Positions 44,321-53,180 of a DNA stretch of 64,000 nt are shown piece after piece. Position numbers and translations under genes: made by a program. Source of the DNA: Cytophagales bacterium (GTDB lineage: Bacteria; Bacteroidota; Bacteroidia; Cytophagales; UBA9547); the NCBI GenBank assembly GCA_013297755.1, contig JAAFIH010000018.1, forward strand, positions 27,180-91,179, read 5' to 3'. Each line of letters starts with the position of its first letter. Within the stretch, counting starts at the first letter, position 1. The notes below the pieces were generated by a model. It did no database searches. It saw nothing but the letters and a program-made list of their open reading frames with translations, and was not told the DNA's origin.

Positions 44321-44650
44321 ATGATGACATTGATAAAAAAAACGATAACTTTTGGAGAGCATCTGAGAAGTTTGAGAGAGCAATCAAACAGTACACTCAA
44401 AGCAGTTTCCGAACAAATTGGTATTGATACTTCATTGCTTGCAAAGATAGAACGTAATGAAAGGCAACCTACCAAAACAATCATTAGCAGCATAGCCAAC
44501 TACTTTAAGGTAGATGAAAAAGATTTACAAAATAATTTTTTGAGTGATCAGATAGCTTACAAAATTATAGACCAAGAGGCCGACCTCAGTATTTTGAAAG
44601 TTGCAGAAGAAAAAGTAAAATACTTAAAAACTATCCATCATGGAAAATAA
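44321..44650 (+). CDS. XRE-family HTH regulator of the restriction locus
   Basis: 109 residues. An N-terminal Cro/CI-type helix-turn-helix spans about residues 10-65: FGEHLRSLREQSNSTLKAVSEQIGIDTSLLAKIERNERQPT in sections, with the recognition helix IDTSLLAKIERN. The C-terminal third is helical and may dimerise. It precedes and overlaps the cytosine methyltransferase remnant by 11 bp, the usual place of a controller protein in type II systems. The palindrome over its own promoter suggests autoregulation. Confidence 0.82.
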   Translation: MMTLIKKTITFGEHLRSLREQSNSTLKAVSEQIGIDTSLLAKIERNERQPTKTIISSIANYFKVDEKDLQNNFLSDQIAYKIIDQEADLSILKVAEEKVKYLKTIHHGK

Positions 44651-44975
44651 AATCAAAGTTGTAGAACTTTTTGCTGGTGTTGGTGGATTTAGGCTAGGCC
44701 TAGAGGGTTGGAAAGGAAAATCGGCATTATCTAATTACAAAAAAAATATTGAAAAAAATTACGAAGTCGTTTGGAGTAACCAATGGGAACCATCTACAAA
44801 AGTTCAACACGCCTCAATGGTTTATGAAAATCGTTTTGGCAAAGTTGGACATTCAAACGAAGATATTTCTTGTGTTGATGTTTCTACAATTCCAGACCAT
44901 GATTTATTGGTTGGTGGATTTCCTTGCCAAGATTATTCGGTTGCTACAACGCTAAAAAAAATAAACTATGATTGA
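44640..44975 (+). pseudogene. Truncated C5-cytosine DNA methyltransferase (N-terminal part)
   Basis: Only 111 residues of an enzyme normally near 400. Motif I VVELFAGVGGFRLGLEGW (AdoMet binding), the WSNQWEPS acidic loop and motif IV GGFPCQDYSVA with the catalytic Cys are present; then, after VATTL, the sequence changes to KKINYD and stops. All later motifs (VI, VIII, IX, X) and the target-recognition domain are lost. The N-terminus is of the type paired with Sau3AI-like (GATC) enzymes. It cannot be active. Confidence 0.85.
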
Positions 44976-45234
44976 TATCAAAAAATTCGTAAATGAAAAT
45001 AAAGCAAAAATTACAGAAGTACTTTATGATTGGGCTTATACATTTCAGGAGGAAGTAGATGAAGATGGTGAACCAATAGATGAGCCCTTTAATACAGTAT
45101 TTAGCTTGGTAGAGCGATTAAAAAATGACAAATTAACAGCTGAAGATTATAAAGAAATAGAGTTTCATATTTTTCAAATTAATTACGATGAAGTAATTAT
45201 AGACATTGGATATGAATCAGGTATTATGCCCTAA
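44968..45234 (+). CDS. Small acidic hypothetical protein in restriction island
   Basis: 88 residues, acidic, helical in the N-terminal half (FVNENKAKITEVLYDWAYTFQEEV) with an EDGEPIDEP turn and an end NYDEVIIDIGYESGIMP. I do not recognise it. It overlaps the end of the methyltransferase remnant by 8 bp and is followed 32 bp later by the intact methyltransferase, so it appears to be the first gene of the inserted cassette. A control or inhibitor role is only a guess. Confidence 0.5.
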   Translation: MIDIKKFVNENKAKITEVLYDWAYTFQEEVDEDGEPIDEPFNTVFSLVERLKNDKLTAEDYKEIEFHIFQINYDEVIIDIGYESGIMP

Positions 45235-45266
45235 AAAAATAACAATTTTTAAATTAGAATCTTTAA

Positions 45267-46139
45267 ATGAAAATAAATAATTCGAACGAAAAATTACTAG
45301 AAAATATTTCAAAAAACGGAATTCAAAAACCTATATATCCATATTTTACTAGTACTGATTTTACACTTTATCATGCAGATAGCTTAGAAATAATGTCAAG
45401 GCTCCCAGAAAATTGCATTGATATGATTTTTGCAGACCCACCTTATATGCTTTCTAATGATGGATTTTCCTGCCAAAATGGAAAAATGGTAAGTGTAAAC
45501 AAAGGCAAATGGGACAAAAGCAATGGTTTTGAAGATGATTTGAATTTTCATGAAGCTTGGCTTAAACAATCACATAGATTATTAAAACCTGAAGGTACAT
45601 TGTGGGTAAGTGGTACATATCATTCTATTTATCAATGTGGATATTTAATTCAAAAATTAGGTTTTCATATACTCAATGATGTAGCTTGGTTTAAACCAAA
45701 TGCAGCACCTAATCTTAGTTGTAGGTTTTTTACAGCAAGCCATGAATCACTTATTTGGGCTCGAAAAGATAAAAATGCTAAGCATATTTTTAATTACGAA
45801 ACCATGAAAAATGGCAAATTTCCAGAAGACCCTATAAAAAAAGAAGAAACGCAGATGCGTTCGGTTTGGAGTATTCCTACTTCACCTCAAAGTGAAAAGG
45901 AGCTTGGAAAACACCCAACCCAAAAACCTTTATCATTACTAAAAAGAATCGTAGCAGCTTCAACAAATGAAGGTTCAATTATTTTAGACCCTTTCAATGG
46001 GAGTGGAACAACAGGCATTGCTTCAAAATTATTAGGAAATAGAAATTATATTGGAATAGATATGAACAAAGATTACATTGAATTAACCAGAAATAAATAC
46101 GAGCAATTAAACAATCAAAAAGAATTATTTAGTATATGA
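45267..46139 (+). CDS. DNA adenine methyltransferase, DpnA-like beta class
   Basis: 290 residues, apparently intact. Motif IV FADPPYMLSND (about residue 53) precedes the target-recognition part and motif I DPFNGSGTTGIASKLLG near the C-terminus, the beta-class order. The stretch VSVNKGKWDK, EGTLWVSGTYHSIYQ, NAAPNLSCRFFTASHESLIWARK closely resembles DpnA (M2.DpnII), which methylates adenine in GATC, so GATC or a similar site is a reasonable guess. It overlaps the next, probable endonuclease gene by 4 bp (ATGA), as partners in one system do. Confidence 0.87.
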   Translation: MKINNSNEKLLENISKNGIQKPIYPYFTSTDFTLYHADSLEIMSRLPENCIDMIFADPPYMLSNDGFSCQNGKMVSVNKGKWDKSNGFEDDLNFHEAWLKQSHRLLKPEGTLWVSGTYHSIYQCGYLIQKLGFHILNDVAWFKPNAAPNLSCRFFTASHESLIWARKDKNAKHIFNYETMKNGKFPEDPIKKEETQMRSVWSIPTSPQSEKELGKHPTQKPLSLLKRIVAASTNEGSIILDPFNGSGTTGIASKLLGNRNYIGIDMNKDYIELTRNKYEQLNNQKELFSI

Positions 46140-46654
46140 AAGTAGGTGGAATAGGTGGCTCTAACACAGTAACAGGTTTAGTATTTGAGGGTAAAACAGA
46201 CCTTTCAACTTTTTTAAACAAACAAAAAGGTTATAAAGTAACAGATGAAAATGTTTATTATAAAAAGGAAATTGTAGCAAGGATATTTAAAAAAAACAGT
46301 TTTTATAAGTTTCTTGAATCTGAAGGGGTTGATTGGAAATCAATAATTTCAAAACGAATACTCCCAGATGATAGTATTTATGTAATCGTCAATAATACTA
46401 TGTTTATCATTGAATGTAAGTTTCAGCAAAGTGAAGGCTCTGTTGACGAAAAATTACAAACTTGTGATTTTAAGAAAAAGCAATATCAAAAACTACTTTT
46501 TCAATTAAATATGGAGGTTGAATATGTATATTTATTAAGTGATTGGTTTAAAAATTCTAAATATAAAGATGTTTTGGACTATATTATTAGTGTAAGATGT
46601 AGCTACTATTTTGAATATATACCTTTACACAAGTTTGGTTTGCCTATTCCTTAA
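46136..46654 (+). CDS. Probable type II restriction endonuclease
   Basis: 172 residues. N-terminal GGIGGSNTVTGLVFEGK resembles the start of several PD-(D/E)XK endonucleases. The catalytic core fits D(D)SIYVIVNNTMFIIECKFQQ: an Asp followed by the E-x-K of IIECK (about residue 95-100). The next helix is QTCDFKKKQYQKLLFQ. It is translationally coupled to the methyltransferase upstream. The TAA stop is followed, in the same frame, by the tail of an unrelated endonuclease, so this gene ends near a recombination junction. Confidence 0.68.
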   Translation: MKVGGIGGSNTVTGLVFEGKTDLSTFLNKQKGYKVTDENVYYKKEIVARIFKKNSFYKFLESEGVDWKSIISKRILPDDSIYVIVNNTMFIIECKFQQSEGSVDEKLQTCDFKKKQYQKLLFQLNMEVEYVYLLSDWFKNSKYKDVLDYIISVRCSYYFEYIPLHKFGLPIP

Positions 46655-46831
46655 AAAAAGTTAAAGCACAAATCATTCAACCCTGTTTCTCACGTAAGAC
46701 CCTACGCAAAAAATGCTGCTGATACTTATCCCTTGCCAGTAAATGATACCTTGACAAATGCAAGTGAGTACACAAAACATTGTTTTTGGCTCAATAATAC
46801 TTATGTAAGAAATGAAATTTATCTTAAATAA
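46655..46831 (+). pseudogene. C-terminal remnant of MutH/Sau3AI-type endonuclease
   Basis: 58 codons, in frame with but separated by a stop from the preceding gene, encode HVRPYAKNAADTYPLP, then TNASEYTKHCFWLNN and a short end. The HVRPxxxxxxDTYPLP...FWLN pattern is the conserved C-terminus of the MutH/Sau3AI family. The rest of that protein is missing. With the truncated C5-methyltransferase at 44640 it brackets the inserted cassette. Confidence 0.75.
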
Positions 46832-46922
46832 CATAATTTATTATATCATTTATAGCCACAGTTTTGGGTTTTTATACTATTATTGACCGAATTAGAATAA
46901 AAATGAAAGAATTGTTAGTTAA
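46803..46922 (+). repeat. 120-bp direct repeat, left copy
   Basis: 120 bp, nearly identical to 49937-50056 (about a dozen substitutions). It includes the last nine codons of the MutH/Sau3AI-type remnant and its downstream flank. Together the copies enclose the Mod/DUF1016 segment. Confidence 0.9.
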
Positions 46923-47752
46923 TAATAATTTTTTTTCAAACCCTAAACCATTAGTTTTGATAAAAGATTTTTTAGAAATAGGAAGTAAAGACAACGACCT
47001 CATCCTCGACTTCTTCGCAGGTTCAGGCACAACAGCCCATGCCATAATGGAACTCAACGCAGAAGATGGTGGCAACCGTAAATATATTTGTGTACAAATG
47101 CCAGAATTATGTGATGAAAAAAGCGAAGCCTCCAAAGCAGGTTACACCACCATAGCCGAAATATCAAAAGAACGCATACGCAGAGCAGGAAAGAAAATAA
47201 AGTCAGAATTAGGATTAGATGGATTGAAAGATGATAGGATTTTGGACAAAAATAAAAAAAATGAACCCCAATTATTTGAAGAAAAAATCCTTGAATCCAC
47301 AAATCCCAAAAATCCTAATCCAGACATCCTTGAATCATCAAATCCTAATCTAGATACTGGCTTTAAAGTTTTAAAATTGGCTGATAGCAACTTCAAGCAA
47401 TGGCGAAGCGATTTGGGCAAAAGATGTAAACGCAGTCATAGCACAAATGCAATTGTTTATAGACCCAGTTTCAGAAAATGCCACTATCGAAAACATGGTG
47501 TATGAATTTTTGCTAAAAAGTGGCAAAGATTTGAACAGCAAAATAGAAAAACAAAACGATTATTTTGTAATCAACAGTAGCGAAATGATACTGGTTTTAG
47601 AAAGCGTATCTCAAACTATAATAGAGCAAGTAATAGCCCAAATGCCAATGAAAGTAATAGCGTTGGATAAATTGTTTGCTGGCAACGACCAACTGAAAAC
47701 CAATACTGTGCTGCAAATGAGAGATGCAGGCATAGAGTTTAAAACGGTGTAG
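46923..47752 (+). pseudogene. 3' part of a type III Mod DNA methyltransferase, frameshifted
   Basis: Starts abruptly at the end of the 120-bp repeat. It encodes NPKPLVLIKDFLEIG, the AdoMet motif LILDFFAGSGTTAHAIMELN and the Mod-type end DTGFKVLKLADSNFKQW; the DPPY-containing N-terminal half is absent. Near 47410-47425 the frame shifts by one base: up to there it follows the frame of 46864, after it the frame of 47447, which finishes with AQMPMKVIALDKLF and the Mod tail. So it is both truncated and frameshifted. The DUF1016 gene follows after 3 nt. Confidence 0.82.
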
Positions 47753-47755
47753 AAT

Positions 47756-48763
47756 ATGAGCCAAGAAATAGAAAAAATATTATTTACAGACCTTTCCCAG
47801 ATTATAGAGCAAGGTAAAAGCCAGTTAACCAAACAGGTAAATAGTGTGCTTACGCTTACTTATTGGCATATTGGTAAAAAAATAAACGAACATATACTTG
47901 AAAATAAACGAGCAGAATATGGAAAGCAGATAATTGGAACAGTTGCAAATCAATTGGTTGAAAAGTATGGAAGTCAATTTGAAGAGAAAAATGTAAGACG
48001 AATGATGCGATTTGCAGAAGTTTTTTCTGATTTTACAATTGTCGCACCAGTGGTGCGACAATTGAGTTGGTCACATTTTTTAATACTATTGCCACTGAAA
48101 AGTGAAGAGAGTAGAGCTTATTATGCTCAAAAAGCGATAGAAGAAACGTGGAGCAAAAGAGAATTGCAACATCAAATAGAACGTAAAGCGTATGAACGCC
48201 AAGAAATAGCTAGTTTACAAATAGCTGATGAATTTGAAGAAATAAAAAACACTTTTAAAGACCCTTATTTTTTAGATTTTTTAGGATTGAAAGATGGTTA
48301 TTTAGAAAATGATATAGAAAGTGCCATACTCAAAGAATTAGAAATTTTTATACTAGAACTAGGCAAAGGTTTTACATTCGTAGAACGCCAAAAGTGAATG
48401 ATTTTAGACGGAAAAGATTATTATTTGGATTTACTTTTTTATCATAGAAAACTAAAACGCCTAGTAGCCATTGAATTAAAATTGGGTGAATTTAAACCAG
48501 CCCACAAAGGGCAAATGGAATTGTACCTAAAATGGCTCGACAAATACGAAAAGCAAGAAGGCGAGGAAAAGCCAATAGGATTAATACTTTGTGCAGGCAA
48601 AAATAATGAACTTGTAGAAATGTTAGAAATGCAAAAAGACGGCATTATGGTTGCCGAATATTGGACAGAGTTATTGCCTAAAAAACAATTGGAAGAAAAA
48701 TTGCATTCGCTATTGATAGAAGTAAGACAACGATTAGAGGAGAGAAAACTATTAGGGTTATAA
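47756..48763 (+). pseudogene. DUF1016 (YhcG-like) PDDEXK nuclease, in-frame stop
   Basis: One frame of 335 codons broken by a TGA at 48395-48397. The first half is the DUF1016 N-terminal domain (YWHIGKKINEHIL, FSWSHFLILL-like LSWSHFLILLPLK, YYAQKAIEETWSKRELQHQI). The second half carries the nuclease core DYYLDLLFYH followed by AIELKLG (E-x-K). Family members read RQKR across this point, so a CGA-to-TGA change is the likely cause. As it stands only the non-catalytic half would be made, unless the downstream ATG at 48398 is translated separately. Confidence 0.82.
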
Positions 48764-48768
48764 AAAAA

Positions 48769-48831
48769 CAACTAAAAACAAATACTGTGCTGCAAATGCG
48801 AGATGCAGGCAGGGAATTTAAAAATATTTAG
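48769..48831 (+). pseudogene. Second Mod C-terminal fragment
   Basis: Twenty codons plus stop that repeat the last residues of the Mod fragment ending at 47752 (NTVLQMRDAG shared, last few codons differing). Like that fragment, it is followed after 3 nt by the ATG of a DUF1016 gene. It marks the remains of a second mod-DUF1016 unit. Confidence 0.85.
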
Positions 48832-48834
48832 GCA

Positions 48835-49386
48835 ATGGAAATACAATTATATCAGTCGTTGTTTAGCGATATTAAACAAAAGATTGAAAAAGCTCAATTA
48901 AAGGCAGTCTTATCTGTAAATGCCGAAATGATTTTGCTATATTGGGATATTGGCAACACCATTGCTTTGCAGCAACAAAGCAAAGGTTGGTCGGCTGGTG
49001 TTATTCCTCAACTTTCGGCAGATATTAAAACGGCTTTCCCAACTTTAAAGGGGTATTCGGAACGTAATTTGGGATATATGTTGCGGTTTGCAAAAGAATA
49101 TGCCGAAGAATCAATTTTGCAACAGCTTGTTGCAAAATTGCCATGGGGGCATAATATATTGTTGATTGAAAAAATAAAAGACCAAAACATACGCTTATGG
49201 TATGCTCAAAAATGTATAGAAAACAATTGGAGCAGAGACGTTTTGGATATTCAAATCAAGTCAGATTTATATAATAGGCAAGGCAAACTAATCAATAATT
49301 TCAAGGCTACTTTGCCCGATGCACAATCAGATTTAGCCATACAAACCTTTAACCCAACTTGTATCAAATTTTTGATAAAGCCTTGA
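48835..49386 (+). pseudogene. DUF1016 N-terminal domain, nuclease half missing
   Basis: 183 residues of a DUF1016 protein distinct from the one upstream: VNAEMILLYWDIGNTI, GYSERNLGYMLRFAKEY, KLPWGHNILLIEKI and WYAQKCIENNWSRDVLDIQI. It stops at FLIKP*, just after the linker where the PDDEXK domain should begin (compare the full-length relative at 47756), and no nuclease core follows. It is probably a deletion product, though a stand-alone N-terminal domain cannot be excluded. Confidence 0.78.
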
Positions 49387-49936
49387 TAATCAGCCGATTA
49401 CGTTAGTATAGTTTTTTATTGAGGTAACACAAACTTTTTTAGTTATGAGGTATTATTACCCACATCAAACAAATTCTTCCATTTTCTTAGCAAACATTTT
49501 AACACCAGTAGCAATAATTCCTTTAAAATGCCAATATTTAGTAATATATTGTTTTTTTTTACTTTTAATAAAAATGCTTTCACATTTTACATAAGTATAT
49601 TCTTTTACCTTTTTGCTTTTATCAATTTTATATAGTAATATTTTGCAAAGATAAAAAATGACAATCTAACGTCAAAACACTTTGGGGGGAACATAAATGA
49701 GTTTCAAATATGTCTAAAAATATAACTAATTGATAATCAGGTACTTACAAATTATTGGTATCGAAAATAAATCAAAAATACCCTAAAATATATGAAAAAA
49801 CTAAAAAATTAAGTCAGAATTTCGGTTTTTTGGGTAGGGTAAATACAAGTTTGGTTATGAATTGAAATTCTAATAAACACTTGTGCCAATATGAACATTT
49901 GTACTTCTAATTTCCCAACTTCGCAAAGCTCCAAAA
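49387..49936. other. Decayed sequence at right end of the restriction island
   Basis: 550 bp with no full gene. On the minus strand, 49465-49626 is open for about 54 codons (ending KMFAKKMEEFV) but has no ordinary start codon; a strong-looking promoter faces it. The rest is AT-rich without recognisable content, up to the right-hand 120-bp repeat; from 50057 to ppc nothing more is seen. Confidence 0.45.
49646..49676 (-). promoter_or_regulatory. Minus-strand promoter of Bacteroidota type
   Basis: On the minus strand TTTG (49673-49676) and TAtcTTTG (49646-49653) are separated by exactly 19 nt, the optimal spacing. It would transcribe leftward into the open minus-strand stretch 49465-49626, and oppositely to the island genes. 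Confidence 0.55.
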
Positions 49937-50056
49937 ATGTAAGAAATGAAATTTATCTTAAATAACATAATTAATAGTATCATTTATAGTCACAGCTTTG
50001 GGTTTTTATACAATTATTGACCGAATTAGGATAAAATTGAAAGCATTGTTAGTTAA
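49937..50056 (+). repeat. 120-bp direct repeat, right copy
   Basis: Right-hand copy of the repeat at 46803-46922. It also contains the last codons of the MutH/Sau3AI-type gene although no other part of that gene is near, so it was copied from, or once continuous with, the original locus. Confidence 0.9.
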
Positions 50057-50262
50057 ATTAAAACTTTTTTTTACATTTTTCAACTTAGTGATATTATTTT
50101 ATTATTTTTAGCAAAATTATTTTTAAAAATAAATGAAATAAATATTTAAAACCTCTATTCCTTAGATTCTTTCTTTTTTGTTAAGAGTTAGGGTAAAGTT
50201 TTAAGAATAATTAGCAAAATTTTAGAAGTAGCCATAATAAAAATAAACCAAACCTGATAAAA

Positions 50263-53055
50263 ATGTCCATAGCCATCGAAAAAGATCCAACGCTAGAGTT
50301 AGCAAAAGAAAAATTAGGTAAACCTTACAAAGATTTTGAGTTTTTGCTTGGTTGTCTCAAAGAAGTTTTAATCGAAAATGGCGAATCTGGGCTTGCCAAC
50401 GATATTCCTTGGCTCTCGAAAGTAGATAAAATAAATCCAGAAGATTTTAGCGAAAAACATATTCAATTATATTCAATAGCATTTCAACTACTGAATATGT
50501 GTGAAGAAAATGGGGCTGTACAGGCACGCAGAAAACGAGAAAACGAGCGTTCGTTAGCAAGTGTGAATGGTCTTTGGGCTCAAAATCTGATGGTTTTGAA
50601 AGATGCAGGCATTACAGACAAAGAAATAGCACCCTTACTTTCTGGGATTAGAGTAGAGCCAGTATTGACAGCTCACCCCACTGAGGCCAAGCGTTCTACA
50701 GTACTAGAACATCATCGTTCGCTATATTTATTGGTAGTAAAGCGTGAAAATAGCATGTTTACTGATATAGAGCAAAATGAAATAAAAAGAGAAATAAAAT
50801 TAGAATTATATAGGCTTTGGAAAACTGGCGAGATTTTTCTCGAAAAACCAGATGTAGCTACTGAATTAAAAAATGTACTTTATTACTTAACTACAGTCTT
50901 TCCAGAGGTAATCCACAACCATGATAGACGCTTAGCACAAGCCTGGGAATCAGTTGGATTTAATCCAGAATTGATAAAAAGTGCAGACACCTACCCACAA
51001 ATTTCGTTTGGCGATTGGGTAGGGGGCGATAGAGATGGACACCCTTTTGTAACTGACACTGTAACCAAAGAAACCTTAAAAACATTACGCACAAATGCTT
51101 TTGATGTAATACACAAAAAACTGACAGAACTTACCAAAAAATTAAGTTTTTCGTATTCTTTGACCGATTGTGATGATGAGTTACGCAACAAAATAGAAAT
51201 TTTTAGAAACGAAATTGGCTCAAAAGCTGATGTCATAATAAAGCAATTTAATAACGAAGTATTTAGGCAATACCTCAATCTTATTATTATGAAATTGCCC
51301 ACAGAGCAACCCCAATTTGGTATAATAGAAGCCCATTCTGACAAATCGCATTATGTTTTTGCCACAGATTTGATAGATGATTTAAAAATTTTACAAACCT
51401 CACTTACCAAATATGGTGCCAAATCTATTGCTTATTCAGATGTAAACGAAGCCATACGTTTGGTTCAAATATTTGGATTTCATGTAGCAGTACTTGATAT
51501 ACGTCAAAATAGTGCATTCCATGACAAAGCTATGGTTCAATTATTGAAATCGGCAGGCTTTGCAGATACTAAATTTGATGAGTGGGATGAAGCCAAAAGA
51601 GTAAGTTTTCTTACAAAAGAATTAGAATCTAATAGGCCATTTACACATCCAAAAATGGTATTAGAGGCCGAAGCAGAGGCAGTTACAAAATGCTACAAAG
51701 TAGTTTCTGATTATATCGACAATTATGGCACATTTGGTCTTGGCTCGCTTATAGTGAGTATGACAAGAAGTCTGTCAGATTTGCTTACAGTGTATGTTTT
51801 GGCTCGTGAGGCAGGGCTTACAGTGCCTACCAATGATGGAATAGTGTGCAAATTGCCTGTTGTGCCACTTTTTGAAACGATAGAAGACTTGCAACAAAGC
51901 CCAGAAATTTTGAAATCATTTTTGGAGCATCCATTTACAAGAAGAAGCCTCGAAAATCAAAAAAATACCAAATCAGAAAAAATGCCTGTCCAACAAGTCA
52001 TGATTGGTTATTCTGATAGCAACAAAGATGGAGGTATATTGGCCAGCATTTGGAACTTATATGAAACACAACAAAAACTATCAGAAATAGGCCGAAACTT
52101 TGGTATTAAAATTAGGTTTTTTCATGGAAAAGGAGGAACTATAAGTAGAGGAGCAGGGCCCACACATTGGTTTATACGCACACTGCCACATTCGTCTATC
52201 AATGGTGATTTGCGACTGACCGAACAGGGCGAAACAATATCACAGAAATATGCCAATAAAATGAACGCAACTACCAACATTGAGTTGCTCACATCTGGCA
52301 CAGCGGCCAATACTATTTTGCATAAATTTACCCCCAATAAACCCTATTTGTATGCAGAGCAGTTGAGTTATATGGCTAGCGAAAGTCGAAAAATATACTT
52401 AGAATTGATTAATAATCCACTATTTATCAAATTTTTTGGCGAAGCCACTCCAATTGATGCCATAGAAAGTAGTAGAATTGGATCGAGGCCAGCCCGCAGA
52501 ACAGGCACACGTACACTCAAAGATTTAAGAGCTATTCCCTGGGTTTTTAGCTGGAGCCAATCACGCTATAATATTACGAGTTGGTATGGTGTAGGCTCTA
52601 CTTTAGAGAAATTAAAAAACGAACATCCTACCAAGTTTGAAGAGTTAAAAAATGCCATTAAATTTGACCCATTAGTTACGTATATTCTTACGAATGTAGA
52701 CACTAGCTTAGCAGCCACAGATGAAGAAATAATGAAACAATATGCTACTTTGGTAGAAGATAAAGAAACCAAAGAAACCATATTAGGAATGTTGCTCAAC
52801 GAGCTGCAAAAAACAAGAAAAATGCTGGAAATATTTTTTCCAACCCCTTTTAATGTGCGTAGAAGCCAACATTTTTATTCAAACATGATAAGGTCTAAAA
52901 TTATGGAACGACTACACGAAAACCAGATTTATAGACTTCAAAAATGGAGAAAACTAAAAGTTTTGAGTACAGATGCAGCCGAAAACGAAAAAGTATTACT
53001 TTCATTGCTCACTACCATCAATGCCATAGCAAGTGCCATGAGAAATACAGGTTGA
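50263..53055 (+). CDS. ppc: Phosphoenolpyruvate carboxylase
   Basis: Anaplerotic enzyme fixing bicarbonate on phosphoenolpyruvate to give oxaloacetate. 930 residues, near the usual length. The catalytic His is in VLTAHPTEAKRSTV (about 147); the second signature VMIGYSDSNKDGG with the active-site Lys lies near 590; FHGKGGTISRGAGP follows at about 630; and the C-terminus RNTG carries the conserved Asn-Thr-Gly end. It begins with ATG at 50263, beyond the restriction island, and ends at a clear terminator. A single-gene unit. Confidence 0.95.
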   Translation: MSIAIEKDPTLELAKEKLGKPYKDFEFLLGCLKEVLIENGESGLANDIPWLSKVDKINPEDFSEKHIQLYSIAFQLLNMCEENGAVQARRKRENERSLASVNGLWAQNLMVLKDAGITDKEIAPLLSGIRVEPVLTAHPTEAKRSTVLEHHRSLYLLVVKRENSMFTDIEQNEIKREIKLELYRLWKTGEIFLEKPDVATELKNVLYYLTTVFPEVIHNHDRRLAQAWESVGFNPELIKSADTYPQISFGDWVGGDRDGHPFVTDTVTKETLKTLRTNAFDVIHKKLTELTKKLSFSYSLTDCDDELRNKIEIFRNEIGSKADVIIKQFNNEVFRQYLNLIIMKLPTEQPQFGIIEAHSDKSHYVFATDLIDDLKILQTSLTKYGAKSIAYSDVNEAIRLVQIFGFHVAVLDIRQNSAFHDKAMVQLLKSAGFADTKFDEWDEAKRVSFLTKELESNRPFTHPKMVLEAEAEAVTKCYKVVSDYIDNYGTFGLGSLIVSMTRSLSDLLTVYVLAREAGLTVPTNDGIVCKLPVVPLFETIEDLQQSPEILKSFLEHPFTRRSLENQKNTKSEKMPVQQVMIGYSDSNKDGGILASIWNLYETQQKLSEIGRNFGIKIRFFHGKGGTISRGAGPTHWFIRTLPHSSINGDLRLTEQGETISQKYANKMNATTNIELLTSGTAANTILHKFTPNKPYLYAEQLSYMASESRKIYLELINNPLFIKFFGEATPIDAIESSRIGSRPARRTGTRTLKDLRAIPWVFSWSQSRYNITSWYGVGSTLEKLKNEHPTKFEELKNAIKFDPLVTYILTNVDTSLAATDEEIMKQYATLVEDKETKETILGMLLNELQKTRKMLEIFFPTPFNVRRSQHFYSNMIRSKIMERLHENQIYRLQKWRKLKVLSTDAAENEKVLLSLLTTINAIASAMRNTG

Positions 53056-53114
53056 TAATGAATAATTATTACTAAATTTGTAAGATTATGCCATTTTCTA
53101 GTCCCAAAAACTTG

Positions 53115-53151
53115 AAGCACAAAATAGATTTTATCATTTTGTGCTTTTTTT
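53115..53151 (+). terminator. Rho-independent terminator after ppc
   Basis: AAGCACAAAAT (53115-53125) pairs perfectly with ATTTTGTGCTT (53136-53146) around a 10-nt loop, followed by five more T. Its position excludes the start of the nuoI gene upstream of it. Confidence 0.85.
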
Positions 53152-53180
53152 ATGCAAAAAAAACTATTTTTGTATTTACA

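Noticed and set aside
48395..48397. Recoding of TGA as an amino acid
   Set aside because: Several intact genes in the window end with TGA (for example sprE and both Rpn genes), so TGA is a normal stop here.
53088..53180. Upstream extension of nuoI
   Set aside because: These codons cross the ppc terminator hairpin, and the family N-terminus starts at 53181.
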